DNA from: Sphingomonadales bacterium UBA6157
GTDB lineage: Bacteria > Pseudomonadota > Alphaproteobacteria > Sphingomonadales > Sphingomonadaceae
Assembly: GCA_002423025.1 (NCBI GenBank)
Contig: DIUN01000025.1
Span: 393-8,393, forward strand
Reading direction: 5' to 3'
Length of the DNA: 8,001 nt
In this document: in pieces, positions 5,776-8,001 of the stretch
Layout: each line of letters starts with the position of its first letter
Position numbering within the stretch: the first letter of the stretch is position 1
Position numbers and translations under genes: made by a program
Notes under the pieces: model-generated
Told to the model about the DNA's origin: nothing
The model's input: only the letters and a program-made list of their open reading frames with translations
Database searches by the model: none

Positions 5776-5871
5776 CTATTTCGTCGAAGGATTGGCGACA
5801 TTCTGCTTCTTGGGCTTGGGCGCCTTGGGCTTGCGGACTTCCTTGTTCGATTTCGCCTGACCCTTGGCCAT
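5776..5871 (-). CDS. Small lysine-rich basic protein of 31 residues (MAKGQ type)
   Basis: A short gene encoding a 31-residue protein starting MAKGQAKSNKEVRKPK and ending in KKQNVANPSTK. About ten lysines and an arginine are spread through it with prolines alternating (KPKAPKPKK), so it is strongly basic and probably unstructured, a possible nucleic-acid or ribosome-associated peptide. I recall similar MAKGQ...KEAKKPK short proteins annotated as hypothetical across alphaproteobacteria; this is memory and was not checked. Support in the sequence: GGGAGAG at 5877-5883 on the minus strand lies 5 bases before the ATG, and the stop (TAG at 5776-5778) is only 15 bases before the channel gene. A longer frame extends upstream to 6147, but its extra part overlaps the start of the divergent exported-protein gene and looks non-coding. 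Function is unknown. Confidence 0.72.
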   Translation of the reverse strand: MAKGQAKSNKEVRKPKAPKPKKQNVANPSTK

Positions 5872-5876
5872 CTTCG

Positions 5877-5883
5877 CTCTCCC
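5877..5883 (-). promoter_or_regulatory. Ribosome binding site of the 31-aa basic protein gene
   Basis: GGGAGAG on the minus strand, 5 bases upstream of the ATG at 5871. It decides for the short 31-residue product rather than the in-frame extension that starts further upstream. Confidence 0.6.
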
Positions 5884-5921
5884 GCTGCCGCACGCCGGCG
5901 CTGCCTCCCTAATGCGCCCAC

Positions 5922-6018
5922 CAGGCTCCCGCGTCGATACGGGAAACGCCGGAAGCCCCACCGGGGGCGGCATAAGCAACAACCCGGATGTCATTGCCCG
6001 GCCAAAAGCGGGAGCCTG
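5922..6018. repeat. 11-bp perfect inverted repeat in the divergent intergenic region
   Basis: CAGGCTCCCGC (5922-5932) and GCGGGAGCCTG (6008-6018) are exact reverse complements 75 bases apart. They lie between the divergent 31-aa gene and the exported-protein gene. They could be a long-range hairpin in the leader, binding half-sites, or the ends of a small degenerate extragenic element. No convincing -35/-10 pair was found in this 179-base region on either strand. Confidence 0.45.
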
Positions 6019-6038
6019 TCGAAACGTCCCGAGATACC

Positions 6039-6046
6039 GGAGGGGG
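6039..6046 (+). promoter_or_regulatory. Ribosome binding site that fixes the start of the exported protein
   Basis: GGAGGGGG lies immediately before tccgATG at 6051, with 7 bases from GGAGG to the start codon. An in-frame ATG at 5988 would give 21 extra residues before the signal peptide and has no comparable site, so 6051 is preferred. Confidence 0.75.
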
Positions 6047-6050
6047 TCCG

Positions 6051-7358
6051 ATGCTGCATCGTTCATTCTGTCTCGCCACAGTGGCGCTGCTGCTGGCTCC
6101 GGCCCCGCTGCTCGCCCAGCGCAAGCCCGCTGCCCGCCCGCCAACACAGCAGGTCATACCGCCCAAGACGGTGTACTGGCTCAGCGCGGCAACCACGTCG
6201 GGCTTCATGATGGGCGCCAAGCCACCATCCAGCGGGGACATGATGCGCATGGCGATGGGCGGCGGCATGGGTGGCACCGCCCGCACGCTCAACCTTGATC
6301 TCGGCTCCCGGCTGCCGCCCACCGGGTCGCCTGCTGCCACGCATGCCATTCCGCCCTCCATGGCCATGGGGCCAAGCCTGGCGCTCAAGACTCCGCCGCC
6401 AGCCAGAGCCGGCACCGTGTCCCGCGAACCGGAAGATTTTGAACGCCCCAAGGGCCGTATCCTGCTGTTCTGGGGCTGCGGGGAAACTGCGCGACCGGGG
6501 CAACCAGTCGTCATCGATTTTGCCAATCTCGCCGCCGGGCAGATTCCGCCGGGGCTGTTTGCCGGCGAACGCATCCGCATTGCCCGCCCGCCCTCGCCCA
6601 CAACCTGGCCCACCTATGGCGGCTGGCCCAATGATGACCGCCCGAGCCGTGAGGCTATTCCCGCCGGCGCTTCGCTCGTCGGCGCGCACAGCGTCAGCGG
6701 CAATTATCCGCCGAAGATCGATTTCACGCTGGCGCAGGACTGGATGGCCGGTCTTGCCCTGCAGCAAGCCAAGGCTCCATCCGGCGCGCTCAACCTCAGC
6801 TGGAACACGGTGCCGGGCACCACGGCACATTTCGCCCAGATGTTCGGCGCCTCCGAGGACAGCCGCGGCAATGACCCGACCATCGTCTTCTGGTCATCCA
6901 GCGAGCTGCAAACCTTCATGTCCGGACTTTCCGACTATATCGCACCTGCTGAGGCGGCGCGGCTTGTCGGCACCAGGCAGCTGATGCCCGCGGCGCAAGC
7001 CAGCTGCACCATCCCGCGCGAGGCGATGCAGGCAGCGCCATCGGGCATGATCACGCTGGTCGCGCATGGGCCGGAGCAGAATTTCGTCCACCCGCCGCGC
7101 CCTGCCGATCCACGCACACCCTGGGTGCAGGAATGGACGGTAAAAGCCCGCTTCGTCTCCCGAACCGGCGGCATTGCCGGCATGGACATGGCGGACATGG
7201 GCGGCGACGACGCACGCCGCCCGGCACGCCGCACCCGAAACCCCGCAAACTGCGTGCCGGCAGCCTCGGCCAGTGATGCCGTCTCCGGGGTGCTGGGCGG
7301 CGCCATCGGCGGCCTGTTCGGCAGCCGCCGCAAGCCGCCGGTGTGCGAGGAGGAATAG
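6051..7358 (+). CDS. Exported protein of unknown function with methionine-rich segments
   Basis: The 435-residue product is not recognised. With the start at 6051 it begins with a Sec signal peptide: MLHR, a hydrophobic core to about residue 20, and likely cleavage after LLA at 22. It should therefore be periplasmic or outer-membrane associated. The mature part contains a proline-rich N-terminal stretch, a methionine/glycine-rich segment (52-75, GFMMGAKPP then GDMMRMAMGGGMGG), a block around 136-160 (GRILLFWGCGETARPGQPVV), a second block around 248-285 (LNLSWNTVPGTTAHFAQMFG, WSSSE), a second Met-rich patch GMDMADMGG (377-385), an arginine-rich stretch (389-397) and a glycine-zipper-like GVLGGAIGGLFG near the C-terminus (413-424). 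Four cysteines lie in the mature part (143, 319, 401, 432). The SWNTVPG phrase resembles fibronectin-III-like repeats, weakly. Met-rich patches occur in periplasmic copper proteins, but no copper genes are nearby. It converges on clpX. Confidence 0.82.
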   Translation: MLHRSFCLATVALLLAPAPLLAQRKPAARPPTQQVIPPKTVYWLSAATTSGFMMGAKPPSSGDMMRMAMGGGMGGTARTLNLDLGSRLPPTGSPAATHAIPPSMAMGPSLALKTPPPARAGTVSREPEDFERPKGRILLFWGCGETARPGQPVVIDFANLAAGQIPPGLFAGERIRIARPPSPTTWPTYGGWPNDDRPSREAIPAGASLVGAHSVSGNYPPKIDFTLAQDWMAGLALQQAKAPSGALNLSWNTVPGTTAHFAQMFGASEDSRGNDPTIVFWSSSELQTFMSGLSDYIAPAEAARLVGTRQLMPAAQASCTIPREAMQAAPSGMITLVAHGPEQNFVHPPRPADPRTPWVQEWTVKARFVSRTGGIAGMDMADMGGDDARRPARRTRNPANCVPAASASDAVSGVLGGAIGGLFGSRRKPPVCEEE

Positions 7359-7388
7359 CGCCGGCAGAAAGAACGCCGCGCAGCCATG

Positions 7389-7421
7389 AAAAAGGCCGGG
7401 TCGCCCCTTGGCAACCCGGCC
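7389..7421 (-). terminator. Intrinsic terminator of clpX
   Basis: Read on the minus strand, GGCCGGGT (7414-7421) and ACCCGGCC (7394-7401) form a perfect 8-bp GC-rich stem with a 12-base loop, followed at once by TTTTT (7389-7393). It starts 23 bases after the clpX stop codon. In the plus direction the stem is followed only by catttctgt, so termination of the convergent exported-protein gene here would be weaker. Confidence 0.88.
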
Positions 7422-7444
7422 CATTTCTGTCCGTCAGAGAGGCC

Positions 7445-8001
7445 TCAGGCGGCCTTGTCAGCCACCAGCAGGCGCACGGGCTGCTTCAGCCCGGCCACGA
7501 CATCCTTGTCGACCTGGATTTCCTCCACGCCCTCCATGCCGGGCAGCTCGAACATCGTATCGAGCAGAATCGCTTCCATGATCGAGCGAAGCCCGCGCGC
7601 GCCGGTCTTGCGCTCGATGGCACGCTTGGCGATCGCCGAGAGCGCATCGGGCTGGAAGGTGAGCTTCATGCCCTCCATCTCGAACAGGCGGGCGTATTGC
7701 TTGGAGAGAGCGTTCTTCGGCTCGGTGAGGATCTTCACCAGCGCCGCCTCATCAAGGTCTTCCAGCGTCGCGATGACAGGCAGTCGGCCGATGAACTCGG
7801 GGATGAGCCCGAAGCGCAGCAGATCTTCCGGCTCGCACTTCATCAGCAGCTGGCCGACCCGGCGCTCGTCCGGCGCCGCGACATGCGCGCCAAAGCCGAT
7901 CGACTTGCCCTGCAAACGGTCCCCGATGATGCGATCAAGGCCCGAGAAGGCCCCGCCGCAGATGAACAGGATGTTCGTGGTGTCGACCTGCAGGAACTCC
8001 T
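7445..8001 (-). CDS. clpX: ATP-dependent Clp protease ATP-binding subunit ClpX, C-terminal part (5' end outside window)
   Basis: ClpX is the hexameric AAA+ unfoldase that feeds substrates to the ClpP peptidase in the cytoplasm. About 185 C-terminal residues are visible, ending at TGA (7445-7447), and the frame stays open to the right edge. Seen directly, in order: TTNILFICGGAFSGLD (7944-7991 region), the sensor-1 segment after Walker B; KSIGFGA, the IGF loop that docks on ClpP; GLIPEFIGRLPV with the arginine finger; and KTGARGLRSIMEAILLDTMF with the sensor-2 arginine and small-domain helix. The acidic LPGMEGVEEIQVDKDVV stretch and the short tail are typical. It looks functional. The zinc-binding domain and Walker motifs lie outside the window; clpP would be expected upstream. 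It is followed by its own terminator. Confidence 0.97.
   Translation of the reverse strand, partial: EFLQVDTTNILFICGGAFSGLDRIIGDRLQGKSIGFGAHVAAPDERRVGQLLMKCEPEDLLRFGLIPEFIGRLPVIATLEDLDEAALVKILTEPKNALSKQYARLFEMEGMKLTFQPDALSAIAKRAIERKTGARGLRSIMEAILLDTMFELPGMEGVEEIQVDKDVVAGLKQPVRLLVADKAA

Noticed and set aside
5988..6050. Upstream start for the exported protein at 5988
   Set aside because: It would put 21 polar residues before the signal peptide, while a strong GGAGGGGG site directly precedes 6051.
5776..6147. 123-codon minus-strand frame containing the small basic protein
   Set aside because: Its upstream part overlaps the start and signal peptide of the divergent exported-protein gene and has no ribosome binding site. 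Only the last 31 codons have gene-like features.
6063..6830. Long minus-strand ORFs (255 and 234 codons) opposite the exported-protein gene
   Set aside because: High GC produces long antisense frames. These lack a start with a ribosome binding site and have no recognisable domains, whereas the plus-strand frame has a signal peptide and a good start.
1..8001. CRISPR arrays, phage genes, toxin-antitoxin or defence genes
   Set aside because: No regularly spaced direct repeats, integrase, transposase or recognised defence-type proteins were seen on either strand.

Overview
The window looks like chromosomal DNA of a GC-rich alphaproteobacterium, most likely a sphingomonad. That placement is an inference from protein style (ThiC, ClpX, CurA-type reductase, a 31-residue MAKGQ-type small protein) and high GC coding sequence, not from a database search. 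It carries two housekeeping genes cut by the window edges: thiC (3' end, left) and clpX (3' end, right, minus strand). No phage, IS element, CRISPR array, rRNA or tRNA is visible.

Layout. 1-449: C-terminal part of thiC (thiamine pyrimidine synthesis). 460-604: a nested inverted-repeat element filling most of the thiC/enoyl-CoA hydratase gap. 659-1492: crotonase-family enoyl-CoA hydratase/isomerase with both catalytic glutamates. 1656-4248: a tightly overlapping pair, an NhaC-family antiporter/transporter followed by a LYS1-type saccharopine dehydrogenase (NAD+, L-lysine-forming). The start of this pair has clearly lower GC than its neighbours. 4247-4264: a perfect 18-bp palindrome at the convergent junction. 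5871-4264 (minus strand): a probable cluster of a 31-aa basic protein, a small potassium-channel-like protein with an altered filter (GYSD), and a CurA/leukotriene-B4-dehydrogenase-type NADPH oxidoreductase. 6051-7358: an exported protein of unknown function with methionine-rich segments. 7389-7421: a good intrinsic terminator for clpX. 7445-8001: C-terminal part of ClpX.

How the genes may work together. The most suggestive unit is the transporter/saccharopine dehydrogenase pair. The NhaC family includes amino-acid carriers as well as Na+/H+ antiporters (for example the lysine-riboswitch-controlled LysW group), so the pair may move lysine or an opine-like compound and interconvert saccharopine with lysine plus 2-oxoglutarate. 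Alphaproteobacteria normally make lysine by the diaminopimelate route, so a lone LYS1 homologue implies catabolism, scavenging or a related opine reaction rather than classical fungal biosynthesis. The other genes look like ordinary core or lineage-conserved functions without an obvious shared pathway.
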